Shown: positions 9,528-16,257 of the stretch, piece by piece
How positions within the stretch are numbered: the stretch's first letter is position 1
How the letters are laid out: each line of letters begins with the position of its first letter
Source: Brevibacterium picturae
GTDB taxonomy: Bacteria > Actinomycetota > Actinomycetes > Actinomycetales > Brevibacteriaceae
Length of the DNA stretch: 64,000 nt
Reading direction: 5' to 3'
NCBI RefSeq assembly: GCF_900105045.1
Contig: NZ_LT629739.1
Span: 4,154,001 to 4,218,000, forward strand
Translations under genes and position numbers: made by a program
The notes under the pieces: generated by a model
Database searches by the model: none
Told to the model about the DNA's origin: nothing
What the model saw: only the letters and a program-made list of their open reading frames with translations

Positions 9528-10980
9528 TCCACACGGATTCCTACACGTCGAACAACGAGAGGTGCCCCGGCGGCGCCCGGTGCCGATCCGCCTCATGGAC
9601 TACCGCGAAGTCTATGAGGCCGGCGATCCGGAGCAGCTGCGCAGACAGGCCTCACGCTGCATGGACTGCGGCGTTCCCTTCTGTCATCAGGGCTGCCCGC
9701 TGGGCAATCTGATTCCCGAGTTCAACGATGCCATGTACCGCGGAGAGCTGCCGCGTGCGGTCGAACTGCTCCATGCAACGAACAACTTCCCTGAATTCAC
9801 CGGCCGGGCATGTCCGGCACCGTGTGAGAATGCCTGTGTCCTCGGCATCAATCAGCCCGCTGTGACGATCAAGCAGGTCGAGGTGACCATCGTCGACCAG
9901 GGATTCGCCGCCGGTCTCATCCAACCCGTGATCCCCGAACGGATCACCGGGCATACGGTGGCCGTCATCGGCTCCGGCCCCACGGGGCTGGCCGCAGCCC
10001 AGCAGCTGACCCGGGCGGGGCACACCGTCGTCGTGTACGAACGCGACGACCGCCTCGGCGGCCTGCTGCGCTATGGAATTCCCGACTTCAAACTCGAAAA
10101 GCACCACATTGATCGCCGCCTCGATCAGATGCGCGCCGAAGGCACTCGGTTCACCACCTCGGTCGAGATCGGTCGGGACATCAGCTTCGAGGAGCTGCAG
10201 TCGAGCTTCGACGCGGTCATCGTGTGCACGGGGGCAACGGTTCCCAGGGACATGGGCATCGGCGGACGAAACCTCGACGGGGTCGAATTCGCCATGGACT
10301 ATCTGGTGCCCTCGAACCGGGTGCAGGCGGGGACGCAGCCCGGGCCGGGGGAGGCCGTCGATCACATCGACGCCCGCGACAAACACGTCATCATCATCGG
10401 CGGCGGCGATACAGGTGCCGACTGCCTGGGCACCGCACTGCGGCAGCAGGCGGCCTCGGTGACGACCCTGGCAATCGGAGCTCAGCCGCCGGCTGATCGC
10501 AGCGAATCCGATCCGTGGCCGACGGTCCCGCGGATCTTCGAGGTCCAGTCCTCCCACGAGGAGGGCGGAACCAGGCGTTACCTCGCATCGACGACAGGGT
10601 TCGTCGGTGACGATGAGGGCAGAGTGATCGGCATCGATGTTGCCGAGACGCAGTTCGTCGCCGGTCGTCGCGTCCCGGCGCCCGGCACCGAGCACCGACT
10701 CGACGCCGACCTCGTCCTCCTGGCTCTCGGGTTCTCGGGCCCCGAGTCGGAGGCGATCGACCTCGACGTTGCTGAGGATGGGGCCTTCGCGCGTGATGAG
10801 TCCTACTCAGGCTCGATACCCGGGGTCTTCGTCGCCGGTGATGCAGGTCGAGGCCAGTCGCTCATCGTGTGGGCCATCGCCGAAGGGAGGTCGGTCGCAG
10901 CCGAGGTCGACCGGTTCCTGACGGGGACATCACGCTTGCCGGAGCCGGTCCGACCACACAGCAGAAGTTTTACATGTTAA
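9520..10980 (+). CDS. gltD: glutamate synthase small subunit
   Basis: This 486-residue flavoprotein feeds NADPH electrons to GltB. The N-terminus has two cysteine clusters for [4Fe-4S] centres (CMDCGVPFCHQGCPLGN and CPAPCENACVLG). The FAD-binding motif VIGSGPTGLAAAQQL and the NADPH motif IIIGGGDTGADCLG follow. GVFVAGDAGRGQSLIVWAIAEGR is the typical C-terminal FAD segment. The ATG at 9520 lies inside the end of gltB, so the two subunits are translationally coupled. Length and motifs are normal. Confidence 0.97.
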   Translation: MADPHGFLHVEQREVPRRRPVPIRLMDYREVYEAGDPEQLRRQASRCMDCGVPFCHQGCPLGNLIPEFNDAMYRGELPRAVELLHATNNFPEFTGRACPAPCENACVLGINQPAVTIKQVEVTIVDQGFAAGLIQPVIPERITGHTVAVIGSGPTGLAAAQQLTRAGHTVVVYERDDRLGGLLRYGIPDFKLEKHHIDRRLDQMRAEGTRFTTSVEIGRDISFEELQSSFDAVIVCTGATVPRDMGIGGRNLDGVEFAMDYLVPSNRVQAGTQPGPGEAVDHIDARDKHVIIIGGGDTGADCLGTALRQQAASVTTLAIGAQPPADRSESDPWPTVPRIFEVQSSHEEGGTRRYLASTTGFVGDDEGRVIGIDVAETQFVAGRRVPAPGTEHRLDADLVLLALGFSGPESEAIDLDVAEDGAFARDESYSGSIPGVFVAGDAGRGQSLIVWAIAEGRSVAAEVDRFLTGTSRLPEPVRPHSRSFTC

Positions 10981-11047
10981 GATTATCTGTGTCATTTAAT
11001 GAGAAGATCGCACATCGGTGTGCGTGATTCTGCTCCGACGAACAGAC

Positions 11048-11075
11048 GTGATGGGCGGTTCGAGCCGCCCATCAC
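11048..11075 (+). terminator. perfect hairpin between gltD and pyk
   Basis: An 11-bp perfect stem, GTGATGGGCGG with CCGCCCATCAC, closes a 6-base loop (11059-11064). No T-run follows. It probably ends the gltBD transcript, since pyk appears to have its own promoter at 11084. A structured 5' leader of pyk is the alternative. Confidence 0.5.
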
Positions 11076-11083
11076 GCTACAGG

Positions 11084-11097
11084 TAGGGTGGTGTGCA
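11084..11097 (+). promoter_or_regulatory. candidate -10 of pyk (leaderless) or its RBS
   Basis: TAGGGT at 11084-11089 lies seven bases before the pyk ATG, close to the spacing seen at several other genes in this window. The same bases can be read as a weak Shine-Dalgarno (GTAGGG). A second promoter candidate, the extended -10 TGTTAAGAT at 10975-10983, overlaps the gltD stop and would give a leader of about 110 bases containing the hairpin. Confidence 0.35.
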
Positions 11098-12644
11098 TGA
11101 GGCGTGCAAAGATAGTCGCAACATTAGGTCCGAATCAGAATTCCTATGAAGAGATCCGCGCTCTCGTCGACGAGGGCGTCGATGTGGCCCGATTCAATCT
11201 CAGCCACGGCAAGCGGGAAGAACACGAAGAGAAATTCGCCTGGGTCCGCCAGGCCGCACTCGATACCGGCCGCGCAGTCGCGGTGCTGCTCGATCTGCAG
11301 GGCCCGAAGATCAGGGTCGGCAACTTCGCCCATGGCAAGGAGGAGCTGGTCGAGGGTGCGACGTTCACCATCACCAGCCGTGATGTCGCCGGGACCGCGG
11401 AGGTCGTGAGCACCACGCTGGCGACTCTGCCGGGCGACGTTTCCGTCGGAGACCCCCTGCTCATCGACGATGGGCGTCTGCGTCTGCGTGCCACCGAGGT
11501 GACCGACACCGATGTCATCACCGAGGTGGAGATCGGCGGAACGATCTCGAACCACAAGGGCATCAATCTGCCCGGCGTCCCGGTCTCCGTCCCAGCTCTG
11601 TCTGAGAAGGACGTCGACGATCTCAAGTGGGGTCTGGGGATCGGCTTCGACTGGGTGGCGCTGTCCTTCGTCCGCAGTCCCGAGGACATGGACGATGTCC
11701 GGGCGGTCATGGATGAGGTCGGCATCACGGCTCCCGTCATCGCCAAGCTTGAGAAGCCGCAGGCCGTCGACCAGCTCGATGCGGTCATCGATGCCTTCGA
11801 CGGAATCATGGTCGCCCGTGGTGACCTCGGCGTGGAGCTGCCTCTCGAGCAGGTCCCGATCGTGCAGAAGCGTGCCGTCGAGATCGCACGTCAGCAGGCT
11901 AAACCTGTCATCGTGGCCACACAGATGCTCGAAACCATGATCGATGCGGCCAGGCCCACTCGCGCCGAGGCCAGCGACTGCGCCAACGCAGTCCTCGACG
12001 GTGCCGACGCCCTCATGCTTTCCGGCGAAACCTCCGTCGGTGAGTACTGGGTCGACGCGATTCGGACCATGAGCCGCATCATCGAGTCCACCGAGGAACA
12101 CGGCATGGAGCGGATTCCTCAGCTGGGTACGGTGCCGCATACCAAGGGTGGGGCCGTGACCGCCGCTGCGGTCCAGATCGCTGAGCAGCTCGACATCGAT
12201 CTGCTGTGCACCTTCTCCCAGACGGGTGACTCCGTGCGTCGGATGTCGCGTCTGCGTCCGGCCTGGCCGATCCTCGGCTTCACCCCCGATGCGCAGGTTC
12301 GCCACCAGCTGGCTCTGACCTGGGGCGTTCGCCCCTACCTCGTCAAGACGGTGCGCCACACAGACCAGATGGCCAGGCAGGTCGACGCCGTGCTGCTGGC
12401 GGACGGAACCGCACACGAGGGCGATCAGTCCATCCTCGTGGCCGGGTCCCCTCCTGGCATCCCCGGTTCGACCAATGCCCTGCGCATCCACACGATGGGC
12501 GATGCGGCCAGGGGTGTTGCCGCGGCCTACGAGGACTCCTCCGACGACGAGGAAGATCCCTTGGCAGGCTATGGCATCGTGGCCGAAGCGCCGGTCACTC
12601 GTGAGGTGCCGGTCGTGCAGGAAAACGGCACACCCAGGCACTGA
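11097..12644 (+). CDS. pyk: pyruvate kinase
   Basis: This 515-residue glycolytic enzyme makes pyruvate and ATP from phosphoenolpyruvate and ADP. It starts MRRAKIVATLGP like other actinobacterial enzymes. It shows ARFNLSHG, LDLQGPKIRVG, the catalytic stretch VIAKLEKPQAVDQLD, MVARGDLGVELPLEQVP and ATQMLETMIDAARPTRAEASD. The last 35 residues (after DAARGVAAAYE) form an acidic, proline-containing tail beyond the usual fold, which makes the protein longer than the common 470-480 residues. Two in-frame GTG codons lie at 11088 and 11091, but homology favours ATG 11097. Confidence 0.97.
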   Translation: MRRAKIVATLGPNQNSYEEIRALVDEGVDVARFNLSHGKREEHEEKFAWVRQAALDTGRAVAVLLDLQGPKIRVGNFAHGKEELVEGATFTITSRDVAGTAEVVSTTLATLPGDVSVGDPLLIDDGRLRLRATEVTDTDVITEVEIGGTISNHKGINLPGVPVSVPALSEKDVDDLKWGLGIGFDWVALSFVRSPEDMDDVRAVMDEVGITAPVIAKLEKPQAVDQLDAVIDAFDGIMVARGDLGVELPLEQVPIVQKRAVEIARQQAKPVIVATQMLETMIDAARPTRAEASDCANAVLDGADALMLSGETSVGEYWVDAIRTMSRIIESTEEHGMERIPQLGTVPHTKGGAVTAAAVQIAEQLDIDLLCTFSQTGDSVRRMSRLRPAWPILGFTPDAQVRHQLALTWGVRPYLVKTVRHTDQMARQVDAVLLADGTAHEGDQSILVAGSPPGIPGSTNALRIHTMGDAARGVAAAYEDSSDDEEDPLAGYGIVAEAPVTREVPVVQENGTPRH

Positions 12645-12739
12645 GACCGTGATGGTCAGCTGAGGCCGGGGCTGAACCGTGAGGGTCCTGGCGCTTGGGC
12701 GCTTTTGGCCTCCGGTTTCACTTGACCTCAGCTGTCGAC

Positions 12740-12775
12740 AACGGCGGCCGTCCCGATTCGGGGCGGCCGCCGTTT
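12740..12775 (+). terminator. pyk terminator
   Basis: The stem AACGGCGGCCG plus CCC pairs with GGG plus CGGCCGCCGTT, with one T-G wobble, around a 5-base loop (12755-12759). A TTT follows directly. This strong GC-rich hairpin is about 95 bases after the pyk stop, on the pyk strand. Confidence 0.75.
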
Positions 12776-12778
12776 GGT

Positions 12779-12836
12779 ATGCGCGCCCGGCGTCCGTCTG
12801 CCATGCGCCGGCGTCCGTTTGCCATGCGCCGGCGTC
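12779..12836 (+). repeat. three imperfect tandem copies of a 21-24 bp unit
   Basis: The copies begin at 12779, 12803 and 12824. Each contains ATGCGC, then CGGCGTC; the first two also share CCGTnTGCC. The first copy has three extra bases and the third is truncated. The repeat is non-coding and follows the pyk terminator. Confidence 0.7.
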
Positions 12837-13005
12837 GTGACTCGTGCTGCTGGTGAGTGCCGGAACGGCGATCGCGATGCCGGGAGTGAGAGGCACTTCA
12901 CTCCGACTTGCGGAATTTCCAGAATTGCTCAACAGTTGTCCATTGGGTTGAGCGGCGCTTGAGTGAGCGTTGTTTGGAAACCGACAGTCGAAGAAGAGGA
13001 ATGGC

Positions 13006-14388
13006 ATGAGATTGCCCAAGTGGAGCAGATCATTCGGGGTGCAGGTCACCATCGCCCTGATCGCAGGTGTGATACTCGGACTGGTCGCGCGGTCCTGGGG
13101 GCCGGTCAGCGAGAGTCAGGACAACTGGCTCGGCCAGACCCTGGATACCATCGGGTCCTCCTACGTGACCCTGCTCAAGGCCGCCGTCGTGCCGCTCGTG
13201 ATCACTGCAATCATCGCCAGCATCGGCAATCTGCGCAAGGTCACCAATGCTGCCCGACTCGCAGTCTCAACTCTTCTATGGTTCGCCTTCACGGCACTCA
13301 TCGCCGTCCTCATTGGCCTCATCCTCGGTGTCGTCCTGCAACCGGGAATGCACGCAGACGCCACATCGTTGAGCGGTTCTGCTCCGGATAACGAGGGAAG
13401 TTGGATCGGCTTCCTCACCGGGCTCGTGCCCGTCAACTTCCTCGGACTCGAGGTGGCCACCTCGGCCGAAGAAGCCGGAGGGTTGGTCTCCGAGGTCGAT
13501 TTCAACATCCTTCAGCTCATCATCGCCTCCGGGGCGATCGGCATCGCCGCGGTCAAGGTCGGCAAGGCCGCCGAGCCCTTCCTGGAGTTCGTCGAGGCGG
13601 CCCTGGCCGTCGTGCAGAAGGTCGTCTGGTGGATCGTGCGCATCGCACCGATCGGCACCCTCGGACTCATCGGCAATGCTGTGAACTCCTACGGCTGGTC
13701 GACCATGGGGTCCCTGCTGTGGTTCGTCGTCGCCGTCTACGTGGGCCTGGCGCTCGTGTTCTTCGTCGTGTACCCGACCCTGGCCAAGCTCAACGGCCTC
13801 TCGGTTCGTCAGTACTTCTCCGGGGTATGGCCGGCCACCCAGTTGGGCTTCGTGTCGCGGTCGTCGATCGGTACCATGCCCGTGACACAGAAGGTCACCA
13901 CCGACAACTTCGGTGTTCCCCAGAGCTACGCCGCCTTCGCGGTGCCCTTCGGCGCGACAACGAAGATGGATGGCTGTGCCGCGATCTATCCGGCGATCGC
14001 CGCCGTCTTCGTCGCCCAGTTCTTCGGCATCGAACTCGGCGCCGTGCAGTACTTCCTCATCATCTTCGTCTCCGTCATCGGTTCGGCCGCGACCGCCGGA
14101 ACCACCGGTGCCACCGTGATGCTCACGCTGACTCTGTCCACGCTGGGCCTGCCGCTCGAAGGCGTCGGTCTGCTGCTGGCAATCGAGCCGATCGTCGACA
14201 TGGGGCGCACGGCACTCAACGTCTCCGGACAGGCTCTGGTACCCGCAATCGTGGCCAAGCGCCACGGAATCCTCGACGAGGCACGCTACGACTCCGCGCG
14301 CGTCGATGGCTATGTTCCGGTCGAGGAGAACGCAGACGAATCCGACGAGGCACCACTTGAGGAGCCATCGGGAAGTTCCCGCTTGTAA
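13006..14388 (+). CDS. dicarboxylate/amino acid:cation symporter (DAACS family)
   Basis: This 460-residue polytopic membrane protein has the elevator-type DAACS fold: several N-terminal helices, a serine-rich hairpin (SRSSIGTMPVTQKV) and the later FGATTKMDGCAAIYPA segment. These correspond to hairpin 1 and the NMDGT helix of glutamate and C4-dicarboxylate transporters. GSAATAGTTGATVMLTLTLSTLGLP matches hairpin 2. The usual Asn of NMDGT is replaced by Lys, so the coupling ion or substrate may be unusual. ATG 13006 is chosen for the AGAGGA site at 12994-12999. The C-terminus is acidic. The substrate cannot be named from sequence alone. It is monocistronic and ends in a complex RNA structure. 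Confidence 0.85.
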   Translation: MRLPKWSRSFGVQVTIALIAGVILGLVARSWGPVSESQDNWLGQTLDTIGSSYVTLLKAAVVPLVITAIIASIGNLRKVTNAARLAVSTLLWFAFTALIAVLIGLILGVVLQPGMHADATSLSGSAPDNEGSWIGFLTGLVPVNFLGLEVATSAEEAGGLVSEVDFNILQLIIASGAIGIAAVKVGKAAEPFLEFVEAALAVVQKVVWWIVRIAPIGTLGLIGNAVNSYGWSTMGSLLWFVVAVYVGLALVFFVVYPTLAKLNGLSVRQYFSGVWPATQLGFVSRSSIGTMPVTQKVTTDNFGVPQSYAAFAVPFGATTKMDGCAAIYPAIAAVFVAQFFGIELGAVQYFLIIFVSVIGSAATAGTTGATVMLTLTLSTLGLPLEGVGLLLAIEPIVDMGRTALNVSGQALVPAIVAKRHGILDEARYDSARVDGYVPVEENADESDEAPLEEPSGSSRL

Positions 14389-14396
14389 GCAGCCCG

Positions 14397-14441
14397 CACC
14401 GGAGGCCGGCAGGAGCATTTCGCTCATGCCGGCCTCCGGTG
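14397..14441 (+). terminator. 15-bp hairpin after the symporter gene
   Basis: CACCGGAGGCCGGCA (14397-14411) pairs perfectly with TGCCGGCCTCCGGTG (14427-14441) around a 15-base loop. It starts nine bases after the stop codon and probably ends or stabilises the mRNA. There is no T-run. Confidence 0.7.
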
Positions 14442-14457
14442 TCATTGAGCGAAATGC
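14415..14457 (+). other. loop-downstream complementarity (pseudoknot candidate)
   Basis: GCATTTCGCTCA, which lies inside the loop of the preceding hairpin (14415-14426), is perfectly complementary to TGAGCGAAATGC at 14446-14457. The RNA could form an H-type pseudoknot or switch between two exclusive hairpins. Confidence 0.55.
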
Positions 14458-14660
14458 CGGACGTCCGCGAATGCGAACCGGCGACACGGCCTTCTGCGCG
14501 TCGGCCTTCTGGGTGTGTCCGTCGCGGTGGGGCGCAACCGCTGCGATGAGCACCTCTATCCGCTCGAGCCGCGGCGCTGACGGCCGATGACGGGTCAGTG
14601 ATCGATCGAAGTTTCAGGGATCGGCTTTGAAATCGAGCCATGAGATGTGGATGCAGCTGA

Positions 14661-14711
14661 TCCGGCGACCTGGCCCCTCCGGCGACCTGGCCCCTCCGGC
14701 GACCTGGTCCG
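14661..14711 (+). repeat. 17-bp tandem repeat, three copies
   Basis: The unit TCCGGCGACCTGGCCCC occurs exactly at 14661-14677 and 14678-14694. A third copy from 14695 diverges after its first 13 bases. The repeat lies just downstream of the tRNA-Leu terminator, outside genes. I see no promoter or hairpin in it. Confidence 0.85.
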
Positions 14712-14730
14712 GCTCAAACGGTCGTGAATG

Positions 14731-14770
14731 AAAAACGTGCCGCGACATCGAGTCAACGATGTCGCGGCAC
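14731..14770 (-). terminator. tRNA-Leu terminator
   Basis: On the minus strand GTGCCGCGACATCG pairs with CGATGTCGCGGCAC (14 bp, 6-base loop), followed by GTTTTTC. This is a textbook intrinsic terminator, about ten bases after the tRNA 3' end. Confidence 0.9.
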
Positions 14771-14780
14771 TTCACATCTG

Positions 14781-14862
14781 TACCGGATGTGGGACTCGAA
14801 CCCACACGTCTTTCGACAATGCATTTTGAGTGCACCGCGTCTACCGATTCCGCCAATCCGGC
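14781..14862 (-). tRNA. tRNA-Leu (CAA)
   Basis: Read on the minus strand, the 82-base sequence begins GCCGGAT and ends ATCCGGT plus discriminator A, giving a 7-bp acceptor stem with one G-T pair. The anticodon loop CTCAAAA, closed by TGCA/TGCA, contains anticodon CAA. A long variable arm (class II, as expected for Leu) and the T-arm GTGGGTTCGAGTCCCAC follow. CCA is not encoded. It reads UUG codons, which are rare in high-G+C genomes. Confidence 0.93.
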
Positions 14863-14893
14863 TCGGTCGCGAAGCCAATCCGCGACAGGCTTG

Positions 14894-14924
14894 AGTTTAC
14901 GACACCTTTTATGTGATTGCACAA
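14894..14924 (-). promoter_or_regulatory. candidate tRNA-Leu promoter
   Basis: On the minus strand TTGTGC (14924-14919) and TAAACT (14899-14894) are separated by 19 bases. They would start transcription about 25 bases before the mature tRNA 5' end. The spacing is long, so confidence is limited. Confidence 0.4.
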
Positions 14925-15046
14925 TCGGCAGCGATGGTGATGATCGTGCGGTGCCAGCAGCCTTGATCGGTGATCGGCATCACCAGGGTGGTTACCATCA
15001 CAGAAGAAACTTCGGTACCGGCGTCGGTGCGGGCGCGGGGCTGGTT

Positions 15047-15059
15047 TAGACTGGTGCCG
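15047..15059 (+). promoter_or_regulatory. -10 box of pdtaR, leaderless
   Basis: TAGACT at 15047-15052 lies six bases before the GTG start at 15059. The expected transcription start would coincide with the first base of the start codon. There is no Shine-Dalgarno. No good -35 is visible. Confidence 0.6.
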
Positions 15060-15679
15060 TGCTTGAAAACAGCGAAGAACCAACTTCAGATGAGTCCGTG
15101 CCGGTTCGCCGCGTCGTAGTGGCGGAAGACGAGGCAGTGATTCGTCTCGATATCGTCGAGATGCTGCGTGAGGTCGGATACGACGTCGTCGGCGAAGCCG
15201 CAGACGGCGAATCCGCGATCCGCCTGGCAGAAGAGCTGCGACCGGATCTCGTCGTGATGGACATCAAGATGCCCATCCTCGACGGAATCTCAGCGGCAGA
15301 GAGGATCGCTCGGGCACGCATCGCCCCGGTGGTGCTCCTGACAGCCTTCTCACAGAAGGAGCTCGTCGAACGGGCCCGTGATGCGGGAGCAATGGCCTAC
15401 GTGGTCAAGCCCTTCACCGCCGCGGACCTCATTCCGGCCCTCGAGATCGCCCTGTCGCGCCATGCCGAGATCAGCTCCCTGGAGAGTGAGATCTCCGATC
15501 TCACCGAGCGCTTCGAGACCCGCAAGGTCGTGGAACGGGCCAAGAGTCTCCTCCAGACCTCGATGGGTCTGAGCGAACCTGAGGCCTTCCGTTGGATTCA
15601 GAAGACCTCGATGGACCGCCGATTGACCATGCGTGAGGTTGCGGACACCGTTCTCAAGCAGATCGGCTCGAACAAGTAG
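15059..15679 (+). CDS. pdtaR: ANTAR-domain response regulator
   Basis: This 206-residue protein has a receiver domain followed by an RNA-binding ANTAR domain. The receiver shows the acidic pocket VVVAEDEAV, the phospho-acceptor Asp68 in LVVMDIKMPILDG, the LLTAFS switch residues and YVVKPF. A coiled-coil linker (SLESEISDLTERFETRKVVERAK) leads into the ANTAR helices LLQTSMGLSEPEAFRWIQKTSMDRRLTMREVA. Such proteins bind tandem hairpins in nascent RNA and prevent termination after phosphorylation by a sensor kinase (PdtaS in mycobacteria). No kinase gene is adjacent, as in M. tuberculosis. The position before polA matches the Rv1626-Rv1629 region. Confidence 0.9.
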   Translation: MLENSEEPTSDESVPVRRVVVAEDEAVIRLDIVEMLREVGYDVVGEAADGESAIRLAEELRPDLVVMDIKMPILDGISAAERIARARIAPVVLLTAFSQKELVERARDAGAMAYVVKPFTAADLIPALEIALSRHAEISSLESEISDLTERFETRKVVERAKSLLQTSMGLSEPEAFRWIQKTSMDRRLTMREVADTVLKQIGSNK

Positions 15680-15703
15680 CCAGCACCACCCCGAATTCAC
15701 ACT

Positions 15704-15738
15704 GAGGCCGGCGAATCCGATGAGGATTCGTCGGCCTC
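15704..15738. terminator. bidirectional terminator, pdtaR / thioesterase
   Basis: GAGGCCG-g-CGAATCC pairs with GGATTCG-t-CGGCCTC, giving a 15-bp stem with one G-T pair and a 5-base loop. It lies between two convergent genes and can serve both. Confidence 0.8.
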
Positions 15739-15756
15739 CTTGCTGCTGTCTTCAGC

Positions 15757-16215
15757 TCACTTGGGTTCGGTCTTGAGGATCATGTTGGTGATCCGCACGA
15801 TCGAGAGGAGGCGACCGGCCTCATCGGTCATCTTCACCTCATGGGACACGATCGTGCGTCCCTGATGAAGCACCTCGGCGCGGCCGGTCACAGTGCCGTC
15901 CCGCGCGGCCCGCAGATGTGTGGCGTTGAGGTCGACGCCGACGACGTTCTTCCCGCCGGAGATGAGGAACGAGTGCATCGATGCCAAGGATTCGGCCAGC
16001 ACGACGTGACCGCCGCCGTGGAAGAGGCCCATGGGCTGTGTGTTGCCCGCCACCGGGACCGTGCCGCTGGCATGATCGTGTGCCAGATCGGTGAATTCGA
16101 TGCCCATCTTCCCCGCCAGATCACCGCCCGCTTCCGGACCATTGAGCTGGGCGAGCAGCTCGCGGCACTGGACCTCGGTGGTCCGCGAGGTCAGTGGGGT
16201 GTGCGGTCTGAACAT
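15757..16215 (-). CDS. hotdog-fold thioesterase (PaaI-like)
   Basis: This 152-residue single-domain hotdog protein probably hydrolyses acyl- or aryl-CoA thioesters. The helix motif GLFHGGGHVVLAESLASMHS carries the HGG turn and the acidic catalytic residue expected for PaaI/YdiI-type enzymes. The strand GKNVVGVDLNATHLRAARDGTVTGRAEVLHQGRTIVSHEVKM completes the dimer sheet. An AAGGAG ribosome binding site at 16220-16225 decides the ATG. It is divergent from polA with only about 40 bases between the starts. Substrate is unknown; paralogues act in phenylacetate or menaquinone metabolism. Confidence 0.85.
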   Translation of the reverse strand: MFRPHTPLTSRTTEVQCRELLAQLNGPEAGGDLAGKMGIEFTDLAHDHASGTVPVAGNTQPMGLFHGGGHVVLAESLASMHSFLISGGKNVVGVDLNATHLRAARDGTVTGRAEVLHQGRTIVSHEVKMTDEAGRLLSIVRITNMILKTEPK

Positions 16216-16243
16216 CGTTCTCCTTCATATCAGTTTTGAACGA

Positions 16244-16257
16244 TAGGCTATGCCATG
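16244..16257 (+). promoter_or_regulatory. -10 box of polA, leaderless
   Basis: TAGGCT at 16244-16249 lies seven bases before GTG 16257, with no Shine-Dalgarno. An in-frame TTG at 16236 lies upstream of this box and is therefore an unlikely start. Confidence 0.5.

Larger units (their letters stand above)
12645..13005 (+). other. non-coding interval pyk to symporter
   Basis: This 361-base gap contains no credible gene on either strand. It holds a long-range pairing CAGCTGAGG (12658-12666) with CCTCAGCTG (12726-12734), the pyk terminator (12740-12775) and a degenerate triple repeat (12779-12836). The AT-richer leader of the symporter gene follows, with its AGAGGA ribosome binding site at 12994-12999. 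Confidence 0.7.
14389..15058. other. 670-bp stretch without protein genes
   Basis: This interval contains the symporter 3' structures, a 17-bp triple repeat, the tRNA-Leu gene with its terminator and promoter on the minus strand, and the pdtaR promoter. The part from 14458 to 14660 shows no recognisable gene or structure. At 14969-14984 GGTGAT pairs with ATCACC in a small hairpin upstream of pdtaR. Confidence 0.7.

Noticed and set aside
11124..13052. Long open frame on the minus strand opposite pyk
   Set aside because: The translation is Arg/Asp/His-rich without domains, while the plus strand encodes a complete pyruvate kinase.
14458..14660. Possible small gene between the symporter and the repeats
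   Set aside because: No frame has both a start with a ribosome binding site and a plausible composition.
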